DNA of 6,149 nucleotides from Rickettsia typhi. GTDB lineage: Bacteria > Pseudomonadota > Alphaproteobacteria > Rickettsiales > UBA1997. Below the pieces are notes generated by a model, which was not told the DNA's origin, did no database searches, and worked only from the letters and a program-made list of their open reading frames with translations. Shown here one piece after another: positions 1 to 6,149 of this stretch; position 1 is the first letter of the stretch, and each line of letters starts with the position of its first letter. Made by a program: the position numbers and the translations under genes. The DNA lies in assembly GCA_945861125.1 (NCBI GenBank), contig CAMASZ010000077.1, positions 1 through 6,149 on the forward strand, in the 5' to 3' direction.

Positions 1-1283
1 TCTTTATCAAGATTTATTACTAGGCCATTTTCAATTTGAATTGCTTTTTCGATTCCACAGTTTTTGGCGATTTCGCAGTTAATTTTAGTATGCAAAAATT
101 CACCATGAACTGGAATTGCAATTTTTGGTTTTGCCATTAGATACATTTCACGCAGTTCATCCTCATAAGGATGTCCAGAAACATGAACGAAATGATCTTT
201 TTCTGTCATTATATCGATATTTCTTTTGGCAAATAAATCAAAAAGTTCAAATATTTTTTTCTCATTACCTGGAATGATTTTTGAAGAAAAAATCATTAAA
301 TCACCTTTGTTAAAATTTATTAAAGGATGGGTACCGCTGGCTATTTTGCGAGTTGCTGCCATCTCTTCTCCTTGACAACCTGTGGCAATAATTAGAATTT
401 GTTTTTTATCATAAAATTTAATTTCACGATCAGATATAAATTCGAATTCTTCAGTGAAATATCCACTTTTTTTACCAACTTCATAGAGTCTTTGCAAGGA
501 AAATCCTGATAAAACTACTTTTCTTCCGACTTCTTTGGCAATTTTTGCGATTGTACTAATTCTTGCTATGTTTGATGCGAATGTAGTAACTCCAACCAAT
601 CCATCTCTATTTATTATTAGCTCTTTTAAGGAATTATGTAATTCTCCTTCTGATCTCGAATGCCCTTTATTTACAGCGTTTGTGGAATCACAAATTATAG
701 CTAAGACTTCATTATTTTTACCATATTCTTTTATCTTATCAAGCTCGCTTACATTTCCAACTACTGGATTTGGATCAATTTTCCAATCGCCAGTATGCAA
801 AATATTTCCTTTATTAGTTTTAATCATTAGTGCCTTCATTTCGGGAACTGAATGGGTAAGACCAATAAACTCTATTTGAAAAGGGTTAAGGTTAAGAGGT
901 CTAGAGCTGTCTATTACTCTAATTGGAACTGTTTTATCTAATTTAAATTCTATAAGTTTTGAGCGTAAAAAATTTGCGCCAAAATTACTAGCATATACTG
1001 GTACCTTTAATTCTTCCCATAGATATTGAACTGCCCCCATATGATCTTCATGAATATGGGTTAGTATTATTGCAATTAAATCGTTACGATACTGTTTTAT
1101 AAATGATATGTCAGGAGTCATCATGTCAATTCCTGGTATATTATAAGCAAATCCTACTCCACAATCAACCATGATCCATTTACCGTTAAGATGATATAAA
1201 TTCATATTCATGCCAATTTCACTTGATCCTCCAAGTGGTAGAAATAATAAATTGTCATGATGTTTTTTTAAATTTAGATCCAT
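1..1283 (-). CDS. rnj: Ribonuclease J, 3' end of gene missing (cut by window edge)
   Basis: Metallo-beta-lactamase/beta-CASP ribonuclease J, a two-zinc endonuclease and 5'-3' exonuclease of the cytoplasm that acts in mRNA decay and rRNA maturation (family knowledge). The visible 427 residues hold the beta-lactamase core and the beta-CASP domain. Motifs seen: the metal-binding HIHEDH at 76-81, LTHSVPE at 142-148, HTGDWKID at 163-170 with ligand Asp166, CDSTNA at 198-203, TTFASN at 233-238, TGCQGE at 301-306, SGHP at 369-372 and PVHGE at 391-395. The family is about 550 residues long, so roughly the last quarter (the C-terminal domain) lies beyond the left edge. The ATG at 1281-1283 is chosen because the family's N-terminal strand (LLFLPLGGSSEIG) begins about ten residues later; no Shine-Dalgarno precedes it. 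It starts 18 bp after coaX ends and is probably cotranscribed with it. No frameshift or lost catalytic residue is seen. Confidence 0.96.
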   Translation of the reverse strand, partial: MDLNLKKHHDNLLFLPLGGSSEIGMNMNLYHLNGKWIMVDCGVGFAYNIPGIDMMTPDISFIKQYRNDLIAIILTHIHEDHMGAVQYLWEELKVPVYASNFGANFLRSKLIEFKLDKTVPIRVIDSSRPLNLNPFQIEFIGLTHSVPEMKALMIKTNKGNILHTGDWKIDPNPVVGNVSELDKIKEYGKNNEVLAIICDSTNAVNKGHSRSEGELHNSLKELIINRDGLVGVTTFASNIARISTIAKIAKEVGRKVVLSGFSLQRLYEVGKKSGYFTEEFEFISDREIKFYDKKQILIIATGCQGEEMAATRKIASGTHPLINFNKGDLMIFSSKIIPGNEKKIFELFDLFAKRNIDIMTEKDHFVHVSGHPYEDELREMYLMAKPKIAIPVHGEFLHTKINCEIAKNCGIEKAIQIENGLVINLDK

Positions 1284-1301
1284 TTTGATATTATATTTAT
1301 T

Positions 1302-2093
1302 TTACTTATTTTTTTGATTAAAACTGTAAACTAAGTTTAAACCTTCTAGAGTAAGATTTGGTTCGTGATAATCAATAGTGTTTTTTAAGCCATCTTTAAA
1401 AATTTCTGATAAACCACCTGTAATAATTTTTATTGTTTTTTTATTATATTCTTTTTCAATTTTAGCAATCATACCTTCAACCATAGCAATATAACCGTGA
1501 TAAACACCTGAATTCATTGCCTCTACAGTACTTTTGCCAATAACATTTTTTTGTGGTTTAACAGAAATTTTAGGCAATTGAGCAGTCATTTCGTGTAATG
1601 CCTTTAATGATAAATTTATTCCAGGAGCAATTACTCCACCTAGATATTCACCATCATTACCAACAATATCGAATGTTGTTGCTGTACCAAAATCTACAAT
1701 AATCAAGTTGCCACCAAATTTATTATAACCGGCAATAGAGTTTATTAGGCGATCATGACCAACTTCATTTTTGTTTTTGATTTTTATATCAAGATTTAAT
1801 TTTATCGATTCTTCACCAACGACTAAGATTCTATCTAAAATTGATTCATTGATAAATTTTTTAACCGCCTCTTTAATTTTTAGGGTTATAATTGGCACTA
1901 CGGAAGCAATAATACAGCCTTTAATCTGAAGGCAATCTATTTTGTTGTTTAAAAATAGTTCTATTATATCTACTGCATAATCATCAACGGTTTTTTTATT
2001 GTTAGTAGATAAACGCCACGAATTTTTTAAGTTATTTTCTTCAAATAAACCTATTACAATATTGGTATTTCCTATATCAAAAGTTAATATCAT
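1302..2093 (-). CDS. coaX: Type III pantothenate kinase (CoaX)
   Basis: ATP-dependent phosphorylation of pantothenate to 4'-phosphopantothenate, the first step of coenzyme A synthesis, in the cytosol. The 263 residues are a normal length for the type III (Baf/CoaX) family of the ASKHA fold. Motifs seen in order: the phosphate-binding DIGNTNI at 6-12, SWRLST at 25-30, IASVVP at 62-67, VGHDR at 111-115 with the presumed catalytic Asp114, DFGTATTFD at 134-142, GGVIAPG at 152-158, then TAQLP, IGKSTVEAM, TGGL and the C-terminal NLTLEGL. His113 stands where many members have Ala (GADR), a mild variation. The ATG lies 6 bp after the aatA stop, so its upstream ribosome-binding region falls inside aatA and translation is probably coupled. 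coaX next to rnj is a common alphaproteobacterial order, often with birA upstream; here aatA takes that place. Its presence suggests the cell makes CoA from pantothenate. Confidence 0.96.
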   Translation of the reverse strand: MILTFDIGNTNIVIGLFEENNLKNSWRLSTNNKKTVDDYAVDIIELFLNNKIDCLQIKGCIIASVVPIITLKIKEAVKKFINESILDRILVVGEESIKLNLDIKIKNKNEVGHDRLINSIAGYNKFGGNLIIVDFGTATTFDIVGNDGEYLGGVIAPGINLSLKALHEMTAQLPKISVKPQKNVIGKSTVEAMNSGVYHGYIAMVEGMIAKIEKEYNKKTIKIITGGLSEIFKDGLKNTIDYHEPNLTLEGLNLVYSFNQKNK

Positions 2094-2099
2094 TACAAT

Positions 2100-3302
2100 T
2101 TATTTTAACTTTTGACAAGCATTAGTAATTCTTTTCATTGAATCAATCAGAAAATCATCACTAGCTGCATATGAAATTCTAAAAAAATCTGCCGATCCAA
2201 AGGCTATTCCAGGTACAACTGCAACTAAAGCTTCTTCAAGAAGATATGATGCAAAATCATTATCATTTTTGATTATATTTCCTTGTGAAGTTTTTTTACC
2301 ATAAAGCCCTCTGCAAGATGGAAATACATAAAACGCACCATTTGGAGTGTTGCAATTTATACCATCAATTTTATTAAGCATTTCAACTACCATATCACGA
2401 CGCTTTTGGAAAATTAAAGCATTTGGTTTAATAAATTCTTGAGTGCCATTAAGGGCCTCAACAGTAGCTGCTTGACTTATTGAACTTGGACATGAAGTGC
2501 TTTGGGATTGAATAATTCCCATTGCCTTAATTAATTTTTCATTTCCAGCACCGTAACCTATTCTCCAGCCAGTCATGGCATAGCTTTTAGAAACTCCGTT
2601 AACTACTAAAGTTCTATCTTTAAGTTTTGGCTCAATTGAAGCAATTGTTGCAAATTTTAAATTATCAAAAATTAAGTGCTCATATATATCATCACTCATG
2701 ATGTGAACATGGGTATGACGAAGAAGAACATCGGCTATAGCTCTTAGTTCTTTTTCCAAATAACATGCTCCAGTTGGATTGCTTGGCGAGTTTAGAATTA
2801 ACCATTTAGTTTTTGGGGTTATTTTTTCTTCAAGAGCAGAAGGCGAGATTTTGAAGTTATTTTTTTCTGATGAGTCAATTATTACTGGCTTACCTGAGCC
2901 AAGAAGTACCATATCTGGGTATGATACCCAATAAGGAGCTGGAATCAAAACTTCATCTCCGAGATTTAGAGTTGCGATTAAGGCATTATATATAACTTGC
3001 TTGGCACCAGTACTAACTGAGATCTCATTGATTTTATATTGTAAATTATTTTCCCGAGATAATTTGCTAATTATAGCTTTTTTGAGTTTATTAGTTCCAT
3101 CAACTGCTGTGTATTTTGTTTCTCCATTTTTTATAGCCTTTATTGCGGCATTTTTAATATTGTCAGGTGTATCAAAATCTGGTTCGCCCATACCAAGAGA
3201 GATAATGTTTTTACCTTGGGCTTTTAATTCGGCTGCTTTAGTAGAAACAGCAATGGTCGGTGATGGTTTTATTTGTGAAAGAGAAGATGCTAGAAAAGAC
3301 AT
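2100..3302 (-). CDS. aatA: Aspartate aminotransferase, PLP-dependent class I (subgroup I-beta/gamma)
   Basis: Cytosolic PLP enzyme that moves the amino group between aspartate and 2-oxoglutarate; members of this subgroup in alphaproteobacteria may also accept prephenate or aromatic substrates (family knowledge, not decidable here). At 400 residues it is full length. Seen: GMGEPDFDTP at 37-46, STGAKQ at 97-102, PYWVSYPD at 123-130 with the ring-stacking Trp125, NSPSNPTG at 171-178 with Asn175, SDDIYEHL at 203-210 with Asp204 and Tyr207 for the PLP ring, SKSYAMTGWRIGY at 238-250 with the PLP-binding Lys239 and phosphate-binding Arg247, and FRIS near 374-377 with the substrate-carboxylate Arg375. 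The ATG at 3300-3302 gives the family's usual N-terminus. It is the first gene of the minus-strand group, with coaX 6 bp downstream, so its promoter should lie in the intergenic region. No Shine-Dalgarno is visible. The substrate is inferred from family resemblance. Confidence 0.95.
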   Translation of the reverse strand: MSFLASSLSQIKPSPTIAVSTKAAELKAQGKNIISLGMGEPDFDTPDNIKNAAIKAIKNGETKYTAVDGTNKLKKAIISKLSRENNLQYKINEISVSTGAKQVIYNALIATLNLGDEVLIPAPYWVSYPDMVLLGSGKPVIIDSSEKNNFKISPSALEEKITPKTKWLILNSPSNPTGACYLEKELRAIADVLLRHTHVHIMSDDIYEHLIFDNLKFATIASIEPKLKDRTLVVNGVSKSYAMTGWRIGYGAGNEKLIKAMGIIQSQSTSCPSSISQAATVEALNGTQEFIKPNALIFQKRRDMVVEMLNKIDGINCNTPNGAFYVFPSCRGLYGKKTSQGNIIKNDNDFASYLLEEALVAVVPGIAFGSADFFRISYAASDDFLIDSMKRITNACQKLK

Positions 3303-3436
3303 AAATGTTAATTCAGATTTAAAAAATATTGTTGAAGAAATTTATTGAATGTAAAATAATTGTAAAAATTAAATATTAACTAATATCAATTCCAATCTTT
3401 GGATATTTAAAATATTATTCATCAAATTCTAAACTT

Positions 3437-3472
3437 CATTTTTTGCTTAAAACTCTAAAGTGACAAAAAATG
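3437..3472. other. Hairpin inside the inverted repeat
   Basis: CATTTTTTG (3437-3445) pairs perfectly with CAAAAAATG (3464-3472). The stem continues as CTT (3446-3448) with AAG (3458-3460) after a three-base bulge at 3461-3463. All pairs are Watson-Crick, so the stem could form from either strand. It shares base 3472 with the next hairpin, so the two abut and may compete. No function can be assigned. Confidence 0.4.
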
Positions 3473-3513
3473 TCTTGCTCGTGTTGGCAAGGCTGGTAAA
3501 AATATTCTGTTAC
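3460..3513 (+). other. Two-level stem-loop, the most GC-rich part of the intergenic region
   Basis: In plus-strand RNA, bases 3472-3479 pair with 3486-3493 around the loop CGTGTT. The core is CTTGC/GCAAG and there are two G-U pairs. An outer stem, 3460-3465 with 3508-3513, closes around it with one G-U pair. The G-U pairs favour plus-strand RNA, since they become mismatches on the minus strand. Read on the minus strand, only the 5-bp core remains, followed two bases later by ATTTTTTG, which looks like a weak intrinsic terminator or attenuator in the aatA leader. Neither reading is established. Confidence 0.35.
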
Positions 3514-3547
3514 AATTTAATTTAAAATTGGAATTGATATTAACAAC

Positions 3548-3576
3548 AAACTTGAAATTGGTTTTTTTGCAAGTTT
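3548..3576. other. Hairpin downstream of the inverted repeat
   Basis: AAACTTG (3548-3554) pairs with CAAGTTT (3570-3576). Three more A-T pairs are possible (3555-3557 with 3566-3568) if G3569 bulges out. The T run is in the loop and inner stem rather than after the stem, so it does not look like an intrinsic terminator. It lies about 90 bp before the virB3 start and could be an operator or simply AT-rich chance. Confidence 0.25.
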
Positions 3577-3598
3577 ACAGTAAAATATTAATTATTTA

Positions 3599-3627
3599 TT
3601 GATTAACAAATTTAGAGTTAGTTAAAT
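3599..3627 (+). promoter_or_regulatory. Possible sigma-70-type promoter for virB3-aspS
   Basis: TTGATT (3599-3604) resembles a -35 box. TTAAAT (3622-3627), after a 17-bp spacer, matches the -10 consensus at four of six positions. It lies 36 bp before the virB3 ATG, a sensible distance. Such matches are frequent in DNA this AT-rich, so the call is tentative. Confidence 0.22.
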
Positions 3628-3663
3628 AATATATCAAATTAATATTAATAAATTTTTTCTAAT

Positions 3664-3960
3664 ATGTCAGGAGTTATTGGAACTGATCCATTATTTTTAG
3701 GTTTAACCCGTCCACCTTTGCTTATGGGAGTTAGCTACCCCTTTGCGGTTTTAAATGGCATGATCTCGATTTTGGCTTTTATAATAACTAGCAAATTTTT
3801 CTATTTGTTAGTATTGCTCCCTGGTGTTCATATGATTGGATGGTTTATTTGTTTAAAAGAGCCAAGATCAATTGAACTTCTTGTTGCAAAGTTATCCAAG
3901 TGTAATGTCTGTCGCAACCGTTATTACTATGGTGGCACAAATTCATACGATGTCTACTAA
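3664..3960 (+). CDS. virB3: VirB3, inner-membrane subunit of a type IV secretion system
   Basis: Small inner-membrane protein of VirB/D4-type secretion systems that works with the VirB4 ATPase at the base of the channel (family knowledge). At 98 residues it has the usual length. Seen: the N-terminal family signature around 7-17 ([11 protein letters not shown]), then a long hydrophobic stretch at about 19-64 that can form two adjacent membrane spans broken near Ser43-Lys44, with Pro53-Gly54 in the second. [11 protein letters not shown] (62-72) follows, matching the family's conserved segment after the membrane. The short tail carries a Cys-X-X-Cys (80 and 83) and ends in an aromatic, glycine-rich stretch ([10 protein letters not shown]). 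The resemblance is to Rickettsiales VirB3. No Shine-Dalgarno is seen. Oddly, aspS follows after 17 bp instead of virB4, so the rest of the system must be elsewhere. The ATG is chosen because it directly precedes the family N-terminus. Confidence 0.9.
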   Translation: MSGVIGTDPLFLGLTRPPLLMGVSYPFAVLNGMISILAFIITSKFFYLLVLLPGVHMIGWFICLKEPRSIELLVAKLSKCNVCRNRYYYGGTNSYDVY

Positions 3961-3977
3961 ACTTCTTAATTAATAAA

Positions 3978-5759
3978 ATGCATAAATATCGCACTCATAA
4001 TTGTTCGGAGCTTTGTAAAAAAAGTATTAATCAAGAAGTCAAACTTTCGGGTTGGGTTCACTCAAAAAGAGATCATGGTAGTCTTATTTTTATTGATTTA
4101 AGAGATCATTATGGAGTTACTCAGATTGTAATTGATCAGCAAAATAAAAATCTAAATCTTGAAGATATAGCTTCAATAAAGTTAGAATCAGTAATTACAA
4201 TTGTTGGAATAGTTGTGGTGCGTGATCAAGATTCAATTAATCTAAAAATAAAGACTGGTGAAATTGAAGTTAGAGTCAATAGTATCAATATTGAATCTCA
4301 TTCTGAACAAATTCCATTTCAAGTAAATGCTGAAAATGAAAATTATCCTGAAGAATTAAGATTAAAATATCGTTTTCTAGATTTGCGTCGTGAAAAAACT
4401 CATAAAAACATAATTCTACGCTCACAAGTAATATCAGCTCTTCGCTTTGAAATGATTAAACAAGGTTTTTTAGAAATACAAACCCCAATCCTTACCGCAT
4501 CATCACCAGAAGGAGCTAGAGATTATCTTGTTCCAGCCCGTCTTCATCCAGGAAAGTTTTATGCCTTACCTCAAGCCCCTCAACAATTCAAGCAATTATT
4601 AATGGTTTCAGGTTTCGATCGTTATTTTCAAATTGCACCATGCTTTCGTGATGAAGATTTGCGTGCTGACAGATCACCAGAATTTTATCAACTTGATATT
4701 GAGATGTCTTTTGTAACCCAAGAAGATGTTTTTAAAACCATAGAGCCGGTCATGTATAACATTTTCTCGCAATTTGGTTGTAAAAAAATTGAAGAAAAAA
4801 CTTTTGTTAGAATTCCATATCAAGAAGCAATTTTAAAATATGGAATTGATAAGCCAGACTTGCGTAATCCTCTAATAATTTCAGAAGCAACTAATATTTT
4901 TGTTGGTTCGTCTTTTTCAATTTTTACTAAAGCAATAGAGCAGGGGGCTATAGTTAGAGCTATTCCAGCGCCAAAATGCGCTTCCCACCCAAGATCTTTT
5001 TTTGATAAAATGATTGAATATGCACAAAGTCTTGGCGCTAAAGGATTGGCCTATATAATTTTTGATGAGAATGGTGAAGCTAAGGGTCCGATTGCCAAGT
5101 TCTTATCTAAAGAAAAACTTGATCAGTTAAAATCTCAAGCAGATCTAAAAAACGGTGATGTCGTTTTCTTTTCATGCGGTAACTCTAATGAAGTCTCAAA
5201 AATTGCTGGTCTAGTTCGAATTAAGCTTGGTCAAGACTTAAATTTAATTGATAATTCAATTTATAAATTTTGCTGGATTATTGATTTCCCTATGTACGAA
5301 TTAAATTCTGAAAATAACAAAATTGAATTTTCTCATAATCCATTTTCAATGCCTCAAGGTGGTATTGCATCTTTAAATTCTCTAAATCCACTTGAAATAA
5401 AAGCCTTTCAATATGATATTGTTTGCAACGGCGTTGAGCTTTGTTCAGGAGCAATTCGTAATCACAAGCCAGAAATAATGTATCGTGCATTTGAAATTGC
5501 CGGATATGGCAAAGATGTAGTTGAAAAACAGTTTGGAGCAATGTTAAATGCTTTTAAATATGGGGCGCCACCTCATGGTGGTTTGGCACCAGGAATTGAT
5601 CGTATTGTTATGCTTCTTGCTGATGAGCCAAATATTAGAGAAGTTATCCCTTTTCCAATGAATGGAAAGGCTCAAGATTTAATGATGAACGCTCCCGCTA
5701 CAATATCTGAAAAGCAACTCAAAGAATTAAAAATTTCATTAGTAAAAAATTTGCCGTAA
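3978..5759 (+). CDS. aspS: Aspartyl-tRNA synthetase, bacterial type (probably nondiscriminating)
   Basis: Class IIb synthetase that charges tRNA-Asp with aspartate, and probably also tRNA-Asn for later amidation by GatCAB. The 593 residues are normal for the bacterial type with its GAD insertion. Domains seen: an N-terminal OB-fold anticodon-binding domain (about 1-110; [10 protein letters not shown] at 25-34), motif 1 with [17 protein letters not shown] (170-186), [11 protein letters not shown] (199-209), motif 2 with [18 protein letters not shown] (223-240), the bacterial GAD domain (about 295-425), the active-site stretch [11 protein letters not shown] (486-496), and motif 3 with [14 protein letters not shown] (534-547). 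His33 occupies the position where discriminating enzymes such as E. coli's have Leu. It follows virB3 by 17 bp with no terminator between them, so the two are likely cotranscribed. No Shine-Dalgarno is visible before the ATG. The reading frame is intact. Confidence 0.97.
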   Translation: MHKYRTHNCSELCKKSINQEVKLSGWVHSKRDHGSLIFIDLRDHYGVTQIVIDQQNKNLNLEDIASIKLESVITIVGIVVVRDQDSINLKIKTGEIEVRVNSINIESHSEQIPFQVNAENENYPEELRLKYRFLDLRREKTHKNIILRSQVISALRFEMIKQGFLEIQTPILTASSPEGARDYLVPARLHPGKFYALPQAPQQFKQLLMVSGFDRYFQIAPCFRDEDLRADRSPEFYQLDIEMSFVTQEDVFKTIEPVMYNIFSQFGCKKIEEKTFVRIPYQEAILKYGIDKPDLRNPLIISEATNIFVGSSFSIFTKAIEQGAIVRAIPAPKCASHPRSFFDKMIEYAQSLGAKGLAYIIFDENGEAKGPIAKFLSKEKLDQLKSQADLKNGDVVFFSCGNSNEVSKIAGLVRIKLGQDLNLIDNSIYKFCWIIDFPMYELNSENNKIEFSHNPFSMPQGGIASLNSLNPLEIKAFQYDIVCNGVELCSGAIRNHKPEIMYRAFEIAGYGKDVVEKQFGAMLNAFKYGAPPHGGLAPGIDRIVMLLADEPNIREVIPFPMNGKAQDLMMNAPATISEKQLKELKISLVKNLP

Positions 5760-5821
5760 ATTTTTACTGTATTTGAACTATGCCAAATCCTATCTTTAAA
5801 TAAAACTATAACCTCGTATTA

Positions 5822-6149
5822 ATGCAAAATAAATTTTATTTAACAGAAAAATTACCGCCATATATTTTTGCTTCGATTTATGAACTAAAGCAAAAGGCAA
5901 TTGAGAATGGTAAAAAAATTATTGATTTTGGCATGGGTAATCCTGACTCAGCTCCGCCATCTCATGTAATGGATGAATTATCAAATTTATCAACTGATCC
6001 AAGTCTCTATGGTTATTCTGTTGTTGGTGGAATTAAAAATTTAAAAAAAGCCATAACTGATTACTATAAAAGAAGATTTGATGTAGAAGTTGATTATGAA
6101 CTAGAGTCTATTGTAACAATTGGCGCTAAAGAAGGAATTGCTTCACTTA
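5822..6149 (+). CDS. alaC: Class I/II aminotransferase, AlaC / LL-diaminopimelate aminotransferase-like, N-terminal part only
   Basis: PLP-dependent transaminase; the first 109 residues are visible and the gene runs off the right edge. LPPYIF (11-16), ELKQKA (21-26), IIDFGMGNPDSAPP (34-47), GYSVVGGI (64-71) and IVTIGAKEGIASL near the end match, almost position for position, the start of E. coli AlaC (glutamate-pyruvate transaminase) and its relatives annotated as LL-diaminopimelate aminotransferase. The PLP lysine and other catalytic residues lie outside the window, so the substrate (alanine/glutamate or a diaminopimelate intermediate) cannot be settled. The ATG is chosen because it gives the family N-terminus; an earlier ATG at 5779 opens only seven codons. 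The 62-bp gap after aspS shows no hairpin-plus-T terminator, so readthrough from aspS is plausible. No Shine-Dalgarno is seen. It differs clearly from the aspartate aminotransferase at 2100-3302. Confidence 0.88.
   Translation, partial: MQNKFYLTEKLPPYIFASIYELKQKAIENGKKIIDFGMGNPDSAPPSHVMDELSNLSTDPSLYGYSVVGGIKNLKKAITDYYKRRFDVEVDYELESIVTIGAKEGIASL

Larger units (their letters stand above)
3381..3542. repeat. Perfect 16-bp inverted repeat enclosing 130 bp (possible MITE-like element)
   Basis: The left arm TAATATCAATTCCAAT (3381-3396) is the exact reverse complement of the right arm ATTGGAATTGATATTA (3527-3542). Pairing stops on both sides of the arms. The octamer ATATTAAC occurs at 3373-3380, directly outside the left arm, and again at 3537-3544, overlapping the outer end of the right arm. 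This could be a target-site duplication blurred by the terminal repeat, or chance in AT-rich DNA. The 130 bp inside hold no gene. The size and layout fit a miniature inverted-repeat element, but one copy cannot prove it. The alternative is a transcribed leader in which the arms pair. Confidence 0.6.
3303..3663. other. Divergent intergenic region between aatA and virB3
   Basis: This 361-bp region separates two outward-facing gene groups, so it should carry promoters for both. It is extremely AT-rich. It contains a perfect inverted repeat with 16-bp arms, nested hairpins in the more GC-rich middle (about 3460-3500), a further hairpin at 3548-3576, and an AT-only palindrome (6-bp arms, one central base) at 3403-3415. 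I see no tRNA, no long reading frame and no confident sigma-70 promoter for the minus strand. Confidence 0.9.

Noticed and set aside
535..879. Plus-strand open frame of 114 codons
   Set aside because: It lies wholly inside rnj on the opposite strand, where the minus-strand frame has all the RNase J motifs; the translation resembles no family I recognise.
3001..3348. Plus-strand open frame of 115 codons overlapping the start of aatA
   Set aside because: Most of it is antisense to the conserved N-terminal part of the aminotransferase. The hydrophobic look comes from reading AT-rich coding sequence in reverse.
3303..3663. A tRNA or other known structured RNA in the divergent region
   Set aside because: There is no acceptor stem, T-loop (GTTCAA-like) or anticodon-arm pattern. 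The hairpins present do not assemble into a cloverleaf of tRNA size.
5290..5541. Minus-strand open frame of 83 codons
   Set aside because: It is antisense to the conserved C-terminal catalytic part of aspS and has no family features.
3664..5759. virB3 and aspS as a new secretion or defence module
   Set aside because: Both are ordinary members of well-known families. Adjacency alone does not support a joint function, so only the unusual gene order is reported.
5760..5821. Promoter or terminator between aspS and the AlaC-like gene
   Set aside because: TTGAAC (5773-5778) and TATAAC (5807-5812) are 28 bp apart, too far for a promoter, and no stem followed by a T run is present.

Overview
The window is an AT-rich piece of a bacterial chromosome. 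It most likely comes from an intracellular or host-associated alphaproteobacterium of the Rickettsiales type. The reasons are the strong AT bias, a VirB3 of the kind found in Rickettsiales type IV secretion loci, alphaproteobacterial features in RNase J and AspRS, and the adjacency of coaX and rnj. This placement is inferred from gene content and motifs, not from a tree.

Layout: two gene groups diverge from a 361-bp intergenic region (3303-3663). To the left, on the minus strand and in transcription order, lie an aspartate aminotransferase (aatA), a type III pantothenate kinase (coaX) and ribonuclease J (rnj, cut by the left edge). The gaps are 6 and 18 bp, so they form a probable operon. To the right, on the plus strand, lie virB3, aspS (17 bp later) and the start of an AlaC/LL-DAP-type aminotransferase (62 bp after aspS, cut by the right edge).

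The left group joins amino-acid/oxaloacetate metabolism, the first step of CoA synthesis and RNA decay. These are housekeeping jobs linked by position rather than by one pathway. The right group joins one inner-membrane subunit of a type IV secretion system to aspartyl-tRNA synthetase. No virB4 follows virB3, which is unusual for this family.

The part least explained by genes is the divergent intergenic region. It holds a perfect 16-bp inverted repeat whose arms enclose 130 bp (3381-3542), with further hairpins nested inside. This could be a small non-autonomous mobile element or a structured leader. None of the six start codons is preceded by a recognisable Shine-Dalgarno sequence. I see no CRISPR array, tRNA, rRNA, transposase or clearly new multi-gene system here.
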